Numbered from the stretch's first letter, positions 55,600 through 63,941 are shown. The stretch: 64,000 nucleotides of DNA from Chitiniphilus shinanonensis DSM 23277 (GCF_000374805.1 NZ_KB895335.1:124001-188000), one strand, 5' to 3'. Notes: generated by a model from the sequence alone, not told the origin. A program made the numbers and translations.

Positions 55600-57702
55600 A
55601 TGCTCCCCCCCCTCCGCCAGGAACTCACCCTCCACCCCGGCCCGGCCGATCACGCCGGCGCGCCCACCTGGACGCTGCACGACCCGGCCGCCAACCGCTT
55701 CTACCAATTGACCTGGCCGGCGTTCGAACTGCTGTCGCGCTGGCGGCTGGGCGAGCGCGACGCCATTCTCGACGCCGTCGCGCGCGAAACCACCCTGCAA
55801 GTCGGCGCCGACGACTTCGACGCGCTGTACCTGCTGCTGACCCGCCACCACCTGCTGGTCGCCTGGCGCGCCGACGACAGCGCGCGGCTCGGCCAGGCCG
55901 CCGCGGCGCAGCGCATGTCCAAGGCCATGTGGCTGCTCAAGCACTACCTGTTCTTCCGCCTGCCGCTGCTGCGGCCGATGCCGCTGCTGCGTCGCCTGGC
56001 GCCATACACCCGCTGGGCGTACACCCCGGCGTTCTGGTGGAGCATGGCCGGCGTGGCGCTGCTGGGGCTGTACCTGGTGTCGCGGCGCTGGGACGAATTC
56101 ACCCACACCTTCTCCGCCTACGCCGGACTGCAAGGGCTGCTGGGCGTGGGCATCGCGCTCAGTTGCGCCAAGGTGCTGCACGAGTTCGGCCACGCGCTCA
56201 CCGCCTACCGCTACGGCTGCCGCGTGCCGACCATGGGCGTGGCCTTCCTGGTGATGTGGCCGGTGCTGTACACCGATACCAACGAAGCGTGGAAGCTGAT
56301 GCGGCGCGACCAGCGCCTGAAGATCGGCGCCGCCGGCATGGCGGCCGAGCTGGCGCTGGCCGCCGCCGCCACGCTGGCGTGGAACTTCCTGCCCGACGGC
56401 CCGCTGCGCGGCGGAGTGTTCCTGCTGGCCACCAGCACCTGGCTGCTGACGCTGGCGATCAACGCCAGCCCGTTCATGCGCTTCGACGGCTACTTCCTGT
56501 TGTCCGACTGGCTGAACCTGCCCAACCTGCACGACCGCGCCTTCGCCCAGGGGCGCTGGTGGCTGCGCGAGGCGCTGTTCGGCCTGGGCGAGCCGCCGCC
56601 GGAACCATTCGCCCCCGGCCGCCGCCGCTTCCTGATCGCCTTCGCCTTCGCCACCTGGTTGTACCGGCTGGTGCTGTTCTTCGGCATCGCGCTCACCGTC
56701 TACCACCTGTTCTTCAAGGCGCTGGGCCTGCTGCTGATGGCGATCGAACTCGGCTGGTTCATCGTGATGCCGGTGCTGCGCGAGCTGACCACGTGGTGGC
56801 GCCAGCGCCACGCCATCGGCTGGAACCGCGCCACCCGGCGCAGCGCGTTGCTGCTGCTGGCGCTGCTGATCGTGCTGCTGGTGCCGTGGCGCGGCGAAGT
56901 GCGCGCGCCGGCCATGCTGGGCGCGGCGCAGAGCCAGGCGCTGTACGCGGTGGAGGCGGCCCGGGTGCGCGGCGCCGCCGCGCGCGAAGGCCAGCGGGTG
57001 CAGGCCGGCGAACTGCTGGCGCAGCTCGATGCGCCCGAGCTGGATTTCCGCCTGCGCGCCGCCCAGGCGCACGAGCAGCAGATGCGCTGGGAAGTCGAGC
57101 AGCAGCCGTTCGCCAGCAAGTTGCAGGAGGAAGGCGACGTGCTGCGCCGACGCTGGGCCGCCGCGCGCGAGGAGGTGGCGGGGTTGCAGGCGCAGATCCA
57201 GCGGCTACAGGTGCGCGCGCCGTTCGCCGGGCGGGTGGTCGAGGCCAATCCGTTCGTGGTCGAGGGCGCCTGGCTGGCGCGCGGCGAGAAGCTGTACCAG
57301 GTGCTGGGCGACGGCGGCGAGCTGAAGGCCGAAGCCTTCGTCGGCGAGAAGGACCACGCGGCGCTGGCCGCCGTGCAGGGCGGCGTGTTCGTCGCCGACC
57401 AGCCGGAGTTCGGCGCGCTGCGCTGCCGCCGCGCCCAGGCCGACGAAGTGAACATCGCCGCGCTCAACCAGCAGCCCGCCCTGGCCAGCGTGCACGGCGG
57501 CCGGGTGCCGGTGCTGCGCACCGCCCGCCACGACCTGGTCCCCGTCGAGACCACCTACCGGGTGCGGCTGTCGCAATGCGACGCCCGCCCGCTGACCAGC
57601 GAACTGCCTGGCGTGGTGCTGCTGCAACGCCAGCGCCACAGCCTGGCCGGCGACGCCTGGACCACCCTGCTGGGGTGGTTCCAGCGGGAACGGGGGTTGT
57701 GA
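55600..57702 (+). CDS. PqqD-like / peptidase M50 / HlyD fusion membrane protein
   Basis: 700 residues. Residues about 15-95 resemble a PqqD-type winged helix (WTLHDPAANRFYQLTWPAFELL), a fold used by RiPP enzymes to bind leader peptides. A multi-helix M50 site-2-protease domain follows (about 145-430) with HEFGH as the zinc motif and RFDGYFLLSDW as the distal metal/substrate motif. After the last helix (about 425-440) comes an HlyD-like part with lipoyl (VRAPFAGRVVEANPF) and coiled-coil segments. It probably processes or translocates a substrate and docks to the TolC channel. Confidence 0.9.
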   Translation: MLPPLRQELTLHPGPADHAGAPTWTLHDPAANRFYQLTWPAFELLSRWRLGERDAILDAVARETTLQVGADDFDALYLLLTRHHLLVAWRADDSARLGQAAAAQRMSKAMWLLKHYLFFRLPLLRPMPLLRRLAPYTRWAYTPAFWWSMAGVALLGLYLVSRRWDEFTHTFSAYAGLQGLLGVGIALSCAKVLHEFGHALTAYRYGCRVPTMGVAFLVMWPVLYTDTNEAWKLMRRDQRLKIGAAGMAAELALAAAATLAWNFLPDGPLRGGVFLLATSTWLLTLAINASPFMRFDGYFLLSDWLNLPNLHDRAFAQGRWWLREALFGLGEPPPEPFAPGRRRFLIAFAFATWLYRLVLFFGIALTVYHLFFKALGLLLMAIELGWFIVMPVLRELTTWWRQRHAIGWNRATRRSALLLLALLIVLLVPWRGEVRAPAMLGAAQSQALYAVEAARVRGAAAREGQRVQAGELLAQLDAPELDFRLRAAQAHEQQMRWEVEQQPFASKLQEEGDVLRRRWAAAREEVAGLQAQIQRLQVRAPFAGRVVEANPFVVEGAWLARGEKLYQVLGDGGELKAEAFVGEKDHAALAAVQGGVFVADQPEFGALRCRRAQADEVNIAALNQQPALASVHGGRVPVLRTARHDLVPVETTYRVRLSQCDARPLTSELPGVVLLQRQRHSLAGDAWTTLLGWFQRERGL

Positions 57703-57724
57703 AGACCTGAAAACCTGAAAGCGA

Positions 57725-57945
57725 AACCCCACATCTTGAAACACAGAGGGCACAGAGAACACAGAGATTCACAGAGAAAACCGAAAGGAAAGCACAGCAT
57801 GAAGAGCAGGCGCCGTTGGTGGAGTGAATCCGCTGCCGCTCGACCTGCCACCTTCTCGCTCTTTCTCTGGTTTTCTCCGTGGAACTCCGTGTTCTCTGTG
57901 CCCTCTGTGTTTCAAGATGTAGGGTTTAAAAAGATTTGGGGTTTC
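57725..57945. repeat. CACAGAG-type inverted repeat, copy 3
   Basis: The left arm (57725-57780) and right arm (about 57860-57928) carry the same CACAGAG iterations and ATCTTGAAACACAG tip; a second AAGATTTGGGGTTTC tip is added at 57931-57945. The loop is not conserved. It lies in the 378-bp gap after the M50 gene; the rest of the gap up to 58080 shows no gene. Confidence 0.9.
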
Positions 57946-58080
57946 AACGTCTTAAGTGGTGCCCTCCTTCCCCCGCCACGGCAGGGGCGCACTATGGTTC
58001 CAGGCAGGACAAGTCGATGTATCGCGCCGCCGGGCGGGGTGGGCATCGCTTGGTCGGGTACTGGAACAAGGAGATCGGTC

Positions 58081-58521
58081 ATGGAAAGCAGCGAAGCGAA
58101 ACAACGGGCGCTGGTGCTGGTGGAAAAGCCTTCCATCGTGATGATGATGGGCACCGTCGATGGCGGCGGCGCGCCGCAGATCAAGGCGATGGTCAAGATG
58201 CGCGGCGACGGGCTGCGCCGGTTCTGGTTCTGTAGCAACACGTCCACCCGCCGGGCGCAGGCGCTCCAGCACGACCACCGCGCCTGTCTCTACGCCTACG
58301 AGTACGCGCCCGACGCCCAGCCGCTGGTATGTCGCGGCGTGATGCTGTCGGGCACAGCCGAGTTGTCGTGGGACGACGACCTGCGGCGCTCGCTGTGGCA
58401 GGACTTCATGACGATCTACTACCCGCAAGGGCCGCTCGATCCCGACTACGTCGTCGTCCAGTTCACCGCCGAGCGCGGAAACTACTACGAGGGCCTGGAG
58501 AACGAGGATTTTTCTGTGTGA
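58081..58521 (+). CDS. Pyridoxamine 5'-phosphate oxidase family (general stress protein 26-like)
   Basis: 146 residues, a split-barrel flavin-binding fold. The VMMMGTVDGGGAPQIKAMVKM N-terminal segment, RFWFCSNTSTRRAQAL and ACLYAYEYAP match this group, which binds FMN, F420 or heme; true PdxH is longer. The ATG at 58081 is favoured because upstream frame is repeat DNA. Its final Val codon and TGA are part of the following palindromic element. Confidence 0.85.
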   Translation: MESSEAKQRALVLVEKPSIVMMMGTVDGGGAPQIKAMVKMRGDGLRRFWFCSNTSTRRAQALQHDHRACLYAYEYAPDAQPLVCRGVMLSGTAELSWDDDLRRSLWQDFMTIYYPQGPLDPDYVVVQFTAERGNYYEGLENEDFSV

Positions 58522-58690
58522 GGAGGCGCTTCGCGAGTGAGGCGTGAGGTGGCGCTTCGCGGGTGAGGAGTGAGGTGTGAGGGGTGAGGTGCAAAGGCAA
58601 CGTCAAAACCGGGCGCCGTTGCTTTTGACGTTACCCCTCACTCCTCACTCCTCACACCTCACACCTCACTCCTCACTCCTCACACCCCAA
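58516..58690. repeat. Inverted-repeat element with GTGTGAGGAG-type arms
   Basis: The left arm (58516-58590) has TGAGGAG/TGAGGTG iterations and two GGCGCTTCGCGxGTGAGG units; the right arm (58631-58690) is the complement (CTCCTCACTCCTCACACC). The loop holds AACGTCAAAA / TTTTGACGTT. The outer ends supply GTGTGA, the last codon and stop, to both convergent neighbours. It fills the whole intergenic gap. Confidence 0.9.
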
Positions 58691-59690
58691 TCACCACCTT
58701 GCCGAAGTGCGCGCCCGACGCCAGGTGTTCGTACGCGTCGCGGGCCTGGTCGAAGGCGAACACGCGGTCGATCACCGGGCGGATGGCGGCCTGGGTCACC
58801 AGCCGGTTCAGATCGTGGTGCATGGCGTGCGAGCCGACGAAGATGCCCGACAGGCGCCGCGCGCCGCCGATCAGGGCGAAGGGTTCCAGCTCGCCGCCGA
58901 AGCCGCTGACGCCGCCGATGATGGCGACGGTGCCGCCCATGCCGGTGGACGCCACCGAGCGCTTCAGCGTGCCCTGCCCGCCCACTTCCAGCACGGCGTC
59001 CACCCCGGCGCCGTCGGTCAGGCGCAGCACTTCCTCCTGCCATTCCGGCGTGGCGCGGTAGTTGATGGTGGCGCTGGCGCCCAGTTGCCGCGCGCGTTCC
59101 AGCTTGGCGTCGCTGGACGAGGTGACGATGGCGCGCAGCCCGGCGGCGTGCGCCAGTTGCAGCCCCCAGATCGACACCCCGCCGGTGCCCAGCAGCAGCA
59201 CGCTGGCGCCGGGCTTGAGACGGCCCTCGACGAACAGCGCGTTCCACGCGGTGACGCCGGCGCAGGTCAGCGTGGCGGCCTCGTGCCAGTCCAGATGCGC
59301 GGGCACGCCGACCAGTTGGTCCTCGCCCCAGACGATCTGTTCCGCCAGCACGCCGTCGGCCCCGGCGCCGGGCGCGGCGCGGGTTCTGGCCGCCGTCGGT
59401 GCGCCGTCCTGCCAGTACGGGAAGAAGGTGCTGGCGACGCGGTCGCCGACGCGCCAGCGGGTGACCGCGGCGCCGATCTCGACCACCTCGCCGGCGGCGT
59501 CGGAGCCGGGAATCAGCGCCTGTCCGCCCGATGCCAGATAGGTGCCGCGCGCCACCATCAGGTCGCGGAAGTTGAGCGACACTGCGCGCACCCGCACCCG
59601 CACTTGGTGTGGCGCGAGCGACGGCGCGGCTTCGTCGCGAAGTTGAAGTCCGGCGATGTCGCTGCCGGGTTGAAGGCGATAGACCTGCAT
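58680..59690 (-). CDS. MDR-family NAD(P)-dependent alcohol dehydrogenase/quinone reductase-like protein
   Basis: 336 residues. A GroES-like N-terminal domain (SLNFRDLMVARGTY, IPGSDAAGEVVEIG, WRVGDRVAS) and a Rossmann domain with VLLLGTGGVSIWGLQLA. The catalytic-zinc ligand set is not evident, so it is probably of the zinc-free quinone-oxidoreductase type. It is divergent from a LysR regulator, which likely controls it. Its stop codon lies in the palindromic repeat. Confidence 0.9.
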   Translation of the reverse strand: MQVYRLQPGSDIAGLQLRDEAAPSLAPHQVRVRVRAVSLNFRDLMVARGTYLASGGQALIPGSDAAGEVVEIGAAVTRWRVGDRVASTFFPYWQDGAPTAARTRAAPGAGADGVLAEQIVWGEDQLVGVPAHLDWHEAATLTCAGVTAWNALFVEGRLKPGASVLLLGTGGVSIWGLQLAHAAGLRAIVTSSSDAKLERARQLGASATINYRATPEWQEEVLRLTDGAGVDAVLEVGGQGTLKRSVASTGMGGTVAIIGGVSGFGGELEPFALIGGARRLSGIFVGSHAMHHDLNRLVTQAAIRPVIDRVFAFDQARDAYEHLASGAHFGKVVIGV

Positions 59691-59715
59691 GCGGGAACTC
59701 CTTTGCGAGAACGGA

Positions 59716-59729
59716 CGGATATCGATCCG
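59716..59729. promoter_or_regulatory. Palindrome in the oxidoreductase-LysR intergenic region
   Basis: CGGAT (59716-59720) and ATCCG (59725-59729) with a 4-bp ATCG centre, 26 bp upstream of the oxidoreductase start. A possible LysR-type binding site by position; short and unproven. Confidence 0.3.
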
Positions 59730-59904
59730 GTATGGACGCGGCGGGCGACGCCCTGCGCCCGGCCCGACGCGCGGCGCGCCGGCCGGCGCCCGGATGTCGC
59801 GCCGCAGTGGGAACCGTTACGATACTGGCTCCGGCACATCGCCAGTGCCGGCATGTTTTCGTCAATCTGTAGCCCCGCAAGCACCAATCAATGAGCACCC
59901 ATCG

Positions 59905-60810
59905 ATGAGCGATCGCCTGAATGGCGTGGTCACCTTTGTCCACGCGGTGGAGGCCGGCAGCTTCGCGCTGGCGGCCGAGCGCATGCACCTGTCCCGCTCG
60001 GCGGTGGGCAAGACCATCGCCCGCCTGGAGCAGCGGCTGGGCGTGCGGCTGTTCCAGCGCACCACGCGCCGGCAAAGCCTGACCGACGCCGGCCACGCCT
60101 ACTACGAGCGCTGCGTGCGCGCGCTGGCGGAGCTGGATGCCGGCGCGGCGATGCTGGACGCCGGCCAGCGCGAGCCGTCGGGCCGGCTGCGGGTCAGCGC
60201 GCCGGTGCTGTTCGGCCGCCAGTGCGTGGCGCCGTTGCTCACGCCGCTGCTGCACGCGTGGCCACGGCTGGGCATCGATCTGTCGTTCAACGACCGGCCG
60301 GTGGACCTGGTGGCCGAAGGCTTCGATCTGGCGATCCGCATCGGGCCGCTGGCCGATACCCCCAACCTGGCGGCGCGGCGGCTGGGCAGCCAGCACATGG
60401 CGATCTGCGCGGCGCCGGCCTACCTGGCCGAGCGCGGCACGCCGGCCAGCGTGGCGCAGATGGCCGGGCACGCCGGCATCGTCTACAGCCACGGCGGGCG
60501 CGACAGCGTGTGGCGGGTTCGCGACGGCGACGGCCTGGTGCGCGAGGTGGAGCGCAACATCCGGCTGCGGCTGGACGATCTGCAGGCCATCGTCGACGCC
60601 GCGGTGGCCGGCGCCGGGCTGGCCTGGCTGCCGTGCTGGCTGGTCACGCCCTACGTGCAGCGCGGCGAGCTGGTGCTGGTGATGGATGCCGAGCGGGTGG
60701 TCGGCCACGACATCCACGCCATCTGGCCGGCCACGCCCTACCTGCCGCCACGCACCCGCGTGGCGATCGACGCGCTGGCGGCCGGGCTGCCGGCGCAGCT
60801 GGGCAAGTGA
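59905..60810 (+). CDS. LysR-family transcriptional regulator
   Basis: 301 residues. The N-terminal winged HTH (about 3-60; FALAAERMHLSRSAVGKTIARLEQRLG) is followed by a periplasmic-binding-type effector domain (about 90-295). The GDIAIRxG-like DLAIRIGPL stretch is typical of the LTTR group next to MDR or reductase genes. The ATG at 59905 gives the usual three-residue lead to the HTH. Divergent from the oxidoreductase across 214 bp. Confidence 0.93.
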   Translation: MSDRLNGVVTFVHAVEAGSFALAAERMHLSRSAVGKTIARLEQRLGVRLFQRTTRRQSLTDAGHAYYERCVRALAELDAGAAMLDAGQREPSGRLRVSAPVLFGRQCVAPLLTPLLHAWPRLGIDLSFNDRPVDLVAEGFDLAIRIGPLADTPNLAARRLGSQHMAICAAPAYLAERGTPASVAQMAGHAGIVYSHGGRDSVWRVRDGDGLVREVERNIRLRLDDLQAIVDAAVAGAGLAWLPCWLVTPYVQRGELVLVMDAERVVGHDIHAIWPATPYLPPRTRVAIDALAAGLPAQLGK

Positions 60811-60825
60811 CGGCGCGGCGGCACG

Positions 60826-60853
60826 AAAAAAGCCGGCGGACTCCGCCGCCGGC
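60826..60853 (-). terminator. Terminator after the esterase gene
   Basis: Stem GCCGGCGG / CCGCCGGC (60832-60839 and 60846-60853), followed on the minus strand by TTTTTT. It lies between the convergent LysR and esterase genes. Confidence 0.82.
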
Positions 60854-60873
60854 CTGATCGGGGGATGGGTGGG

Positions 60874-61965
60874 TTACTCGGCGGCGAGCGTTCTGGAGAA
60901 GAACGGCAGCACGTCGCTCTTCAGTCGGCCGTACACCTTGGATTGGTGATCGCCGTCGTACTCCACCAACTGGTGGCGGATGCCGCGCTGCTTCAGTTCG
61001 GCCGACAGGTACTTGCTGCCGTCGACGATCCAGGCGAATTCATCGTGATTGCCGTAGTCGATGACGAAGCCCTTGAGCGCCTTCAGGTTGGCGCCGTGCT
61101 GATCCAGCTTGGCCTCCCAGCCACCATAGCCGGCGTCGTAGCGTTGCCAGATGGCGTCGCGCCGCACCTCGCCGTCCTTGTTCTCGGCGGGGGTGTGGAA
61201 GAACGGCGGCTTGCCGTCGTTGCGGTAGGCGAAGGCGAAGGCATAGACGTAGCTGAAGTTGCCCGGCCACGAGATGCCGCTGATACGCTCCAGGTAATCG
61301 GCGGGCTTGAGCTTGCCGTAGAAGTCCTCGGCGTAGCGGGTGGTGGAGAACGACAGCGGCGTGCGGTCGAGGTCGCCCGGCTTGTAGACGCCGGGGCTCA
61401 TCGAATACAGCGCGCCGAAGACGCCGCTGGTGTTCAGCCCGAGGTGCAACACGCCGAAGCCGCCCATCGAGTGCCCGCCCAGGCCGCGCGCATAGGCGCG
61501 GGGAATGGTGCGGTAGTGCTTGTCGACATAGCCGACCACATCCTTGGTCACGAAGTCCTGCCAGTTGCCGCTGACCGGCGAATTGACATAGAACGAGCCG
61601 CCGTAGCGGTAGTTGCCTTCGAGACTGACCGCGATCATCTCCTGGGTCTTGCCTTCGGCCAGCAACGCCTCCATGGCGTCGGCCAACGCCATGCCATAAC
61701 CCAGCTGGCTGTCGCCATAGCCCGGCAGGAAGTACACCACCGGGTAGCGCTTGGCGGTGTCCTTGGCGTAGCCCGGCGGCAGGTAGACGGTGATGCCCTG
61801 CTGGTCCGCGATGCCCAGCAGGTTGCCGCGCAGCGAGGGCGCCGGCACCTTCAGTTCGGTGTAGGCGACGCGCGGCTTGGACGCGGCCTTGCTCTCCGCC
61901 GCCTGGGCGGTGCCATGCAGCCCCAGCGACAGCATGAATGCCAAAACCAATTTGCTCGTTTTCAT
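60874..61965 (-). CDS. Secreted alpha/beta hydrolase, esterase D-like
   Basis: 363 residues. A signal peptide (1-22, ending TAQAA) is followed by an esterase-type fold with YPVVYFLPGYGDS and the nucleophile elbow GHSMGG. A likely acidic residue is in DYGNHDEFAW, and the catalytic His in EYDGDHQSKVY near the C-terminus. It probably acts on esters or acylated substrates in the periplasm or outside. It is monocistronic, with an AT-rich leader upstream. Confidence 0.9.
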   Translation of the reverse strand: MKTSKLVLAFMLSLGLHGTAQAAESKAASKPRVAYTELKVPAPSLRGNLLGIADQQGITVYLPPGYAKDTAKRYPVVYFLPGYGDSQLGYGMALADAMEALLAEGKTQEMIAVSLEGNYRYGGSFYVNSPVSGNWQDFVTKDVVGYVDKHYRTIPRAYARGLGGHSMGGFGVLHLGLNTSGVFGALYSMSPGVYKPGDLDRTPLSFSTTRYAEDFYGKLKPADYLERISGISWPGNFSYVYAFAFAYRNDGKPPFFHTPAENKDGEVRRDAIWQRYDAGYGGWEAKLDQHGANLKALKGFVIDYGNHDEFAWIVDGSKYLSAELKQRGIRHQLVEYDGDHQSKVYGRLKSDVLPFFSRTLAAE

Positions 61966-62104
61966 CCCTCGACTCCTTAAGACGGTTCCCCCGTGCGATC
62001 AGCTTTGGCTTCTAAGTGCAATACCTTATTGACCTCAATCAATCGGCATAAATCGTAAATTTTCCGGGCTTGCCTTTGGCGTCAACGAGACAATTCGAGC
62101 AAAT

Positions 62105-62153
62105 AAAAAAAAAGCCGGCGACCACCCCGCCCCCACGGGGATCGGTCACCGGC
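62105..62153 (-). terminator. Terminator after the TauD-type gene
   Basis: Outer stem GCCGGCGACC / GGTCACCGGC (62114-62123 and 62144-62153, one G-T pair), with an inner ACCCC / GGGGT-like hairpin. It is followed on the minus strand by nine T's. The rest of the 61966-62295 gap is the AT-rich upstream region of the esterase gene; no gene is seen. Confidence 0.8.
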
Positions 62154-62295
62154 ATGACAGTGCAACGAGGAGAAAAACGCCCGTCGGGCGCGGCGGCGCC
62201 GGGTTGGTCGGCGCCGGGCGAGCCGGTCGGGGCGGTTGAGGCTCACGAACCGTTCACGGGCCGGCCACGACTGCGACCGGACCGCGAAGCGACGC

Positions 62296-63258
62296 TCAGG
62301 CCGCGGCGCTCTCGGTGGCCGGCGCGGCTTCGTTGGCGGCGCCCTGCTCCTGGCGCGCGACCTTGCTGCGGGTGATGCTGCGGCGGCCGTCCACCGCCAC
62401 CGGCACGGTGCCGTCCACCGTCACCCGGCGCACCACGCGGTGCGCGTCGCCGTAATCGTCCACCGCGTAGTGCTGGGTGGCGCGGTTGTCCCAGATCGCC
62501 ACGTCGCCCGGCTGCCAGCGCCAGCGCACGGTGTTCTCCAGGCGGGTGACGTGGCTTTGCAGCAGGTCGAACAGGTGCTGACTGTCGCGGGTGCCCACGC
62601 CGAGGATGCGCTTGACGAAGTGGCCCAGCAGCAGGTGGCGCTCGCCGGTTTCCGGGTGCACGTGCACCACCGGGTGCTCGGTCTCGTAGACGGTGGAGGT
62701 GAACACCTCGTGGTAGCGCTTGAGCGCCTCGGCCGAGGCGTTCGGTTTGCGCGCGGCGTAGTCGTATTCGTTGCTGTGCACCGCCCACAGCTTGTCGGCC
62801 AGCTCGCGCAGCTCGGGCGACAGATCCTGGTAGGCGGCATGGGTGTTGGCCCACACCGTGTCGCCGCCGGCCTCGGGAATGGTGACGCCGCGCAGGATCG
62901 ACGCCAGCGGATAGGCATCGACGAAGGTCACGTCGGTGTGCCAGCTGTTGGCGCGCCCGCCCAGCTGCGAATCGAGTTCCAGGATGTAGCTGGTGCCCTG
63001 CTTGGTGTGGGCGGTGGGGTGCTGCACGGCCTTCTCGCCGAACAGGGTGACCAGTTGCTCCTGGCTGGCGTCGTCCAGGTGGGTCTGGCCGCGGAAGAAG
63101 ATCACCTTGTACTTCAGCCACGCCTGGCGGATGGCGTCGCGCACCTCGGCGGGCAGATCGTGCGACAGCTTCACGCCACGGATCTCGGCGCCGATGCGCC
63201 CGGCGACGGGATGGATGGTGACGCCGGCGGGCAGCGCGATGGATTCGGTCTGGCTCAT
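62296..63258 (-). CDS. TauD/TfdA-family Fe(II)/2-oxoglutarate-dependent dioxygenase
   Basis: 320 residues. Iron ligands His107 and Asp109 lie in SWHTDVTF, with a distal His in NRATQHYAVDDYGDAHRVVRR and the 2-oxoglutarate-binding Arg after it. Related enzymes release sulfite from taurine or other organosulfonates, or hydroxylate other acids; the substrate is not fixed by the sequence. The ATG at 63258 matches the family N-terminus. An Ala/Glu-rich 20-residue C-terminal tail is unusual. Confidence 0.92.
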   Translation of the reverse strand: MSQTESIALPAGVTIHPVAGRIGAEIRGVKLSHDLPAEVRDAIRQAWLKYKVIFFRGQTHLDDASQEQLVTLFGEKAVQHPTAHTKQGTSYILELDSQLGGRANSWHTDVTFVDAYPLASILRGVTIPEAGGDTVWANTHAAYQDLSPELRELADKLWAVHSNEYDYAARKPNASAEALKRYHEVFTSTVYETEHPVVHVHPETGERHLLLGHFVKRILGVGTRDSQHLFDLLQSHVTRLENTVRWRWQPGDVAIWDNRATQHYAVDDYGDAHRVVRRVTVDGTVPVAVDGRRSITRSKVARQEQGAANEAAPATESAAA

Positions 63259-63527
63259 CTGGGAACTCCTGGTCTGGTGCCGCGCGCGGGCGCGGAGTGC
63301 GGGACAGCGCGAGCGATCGCGCCACAGGCCCGCCGTGGCGGGCAAGCCGCTTTATAAGCAACCGTCGTGCCAGATAAAGACCTAAGCGTTTGCAGGAATA
63401 TTGGTGCTGTACCCGCAGCCATTGCACGGTTCGAAGCAGCGCGGCGCAGCAGTTGGTTGCGAACGCAACAGCACCGGCTGGCGCGCGGAACTGGAAATGG
63501 CTGCGGCCAGCGCTACAGCGCTCGCGC

Positions 63528-63895
63528 CGGCTCCCTCGCGGCGGCGAGGGCGGGGGGAGTGGAATCGATCAAAGGGGGCCGATGCGCGCGTCCCACCGAC
63601 GCGAAGCGCCCGGCTTGGCCGGGAGCATGTTATCGATTGACGCCCGCCGATACCCGCAAGTCCTCAAGGCCCTTGCGGCGAGGGCGGGGGGAGTGGAATC
63701 GATCAAAGGGGGCCGATGTGCGCGTCCCACCGACGCGAAGCGCCCGGCTTGGCCGGGAGCATGTTATCGATTGACGCCCGCCGATACCCGCAAGTCCTCA
63801 AGGCCCTTGCGGCGAGGGCGGGGGGAGTGGAGTCGATCAGCAAGTGCCGTTGCTGGCGTACCGATCAAGGTATGCACCCGGCTTGGCCGGGGGCT
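63528..63895 (-). repeat. Three tandem 134-bp units of the CCCGGCCAAGCCGGG repeat (reverse orientation)
   Basis: The GCGGCGAGGGCGGGGGGAGT block recurs at 63541, 63675 and 63809, an exact 134-bp period. Each is followed by CCCGGCTTGGCCGGG (near 63609, 63743 and 63878). Units 1 and 2 are almost identical; the third diverges in the middle. The array lies between the TauD-type gene and the last gene. The part from 63259 to 63527 is the TauD upstream region with no other feature recognised. Confidence 0.9.
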
Positions 63896-63941
63896 TGCAG
63901 ACCGTGGCGTCGATGCCGGAAACGGCAAGAACGCAAGGCAC

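Noticed and set aside
57736-58080. N-terminal extension of the PNPOx-family protein
   Set aside because: The in-frame sequence upstream of 58081 is repeat DNA (CACAGAG arms) and gives a repetitive peptide unlike the family.
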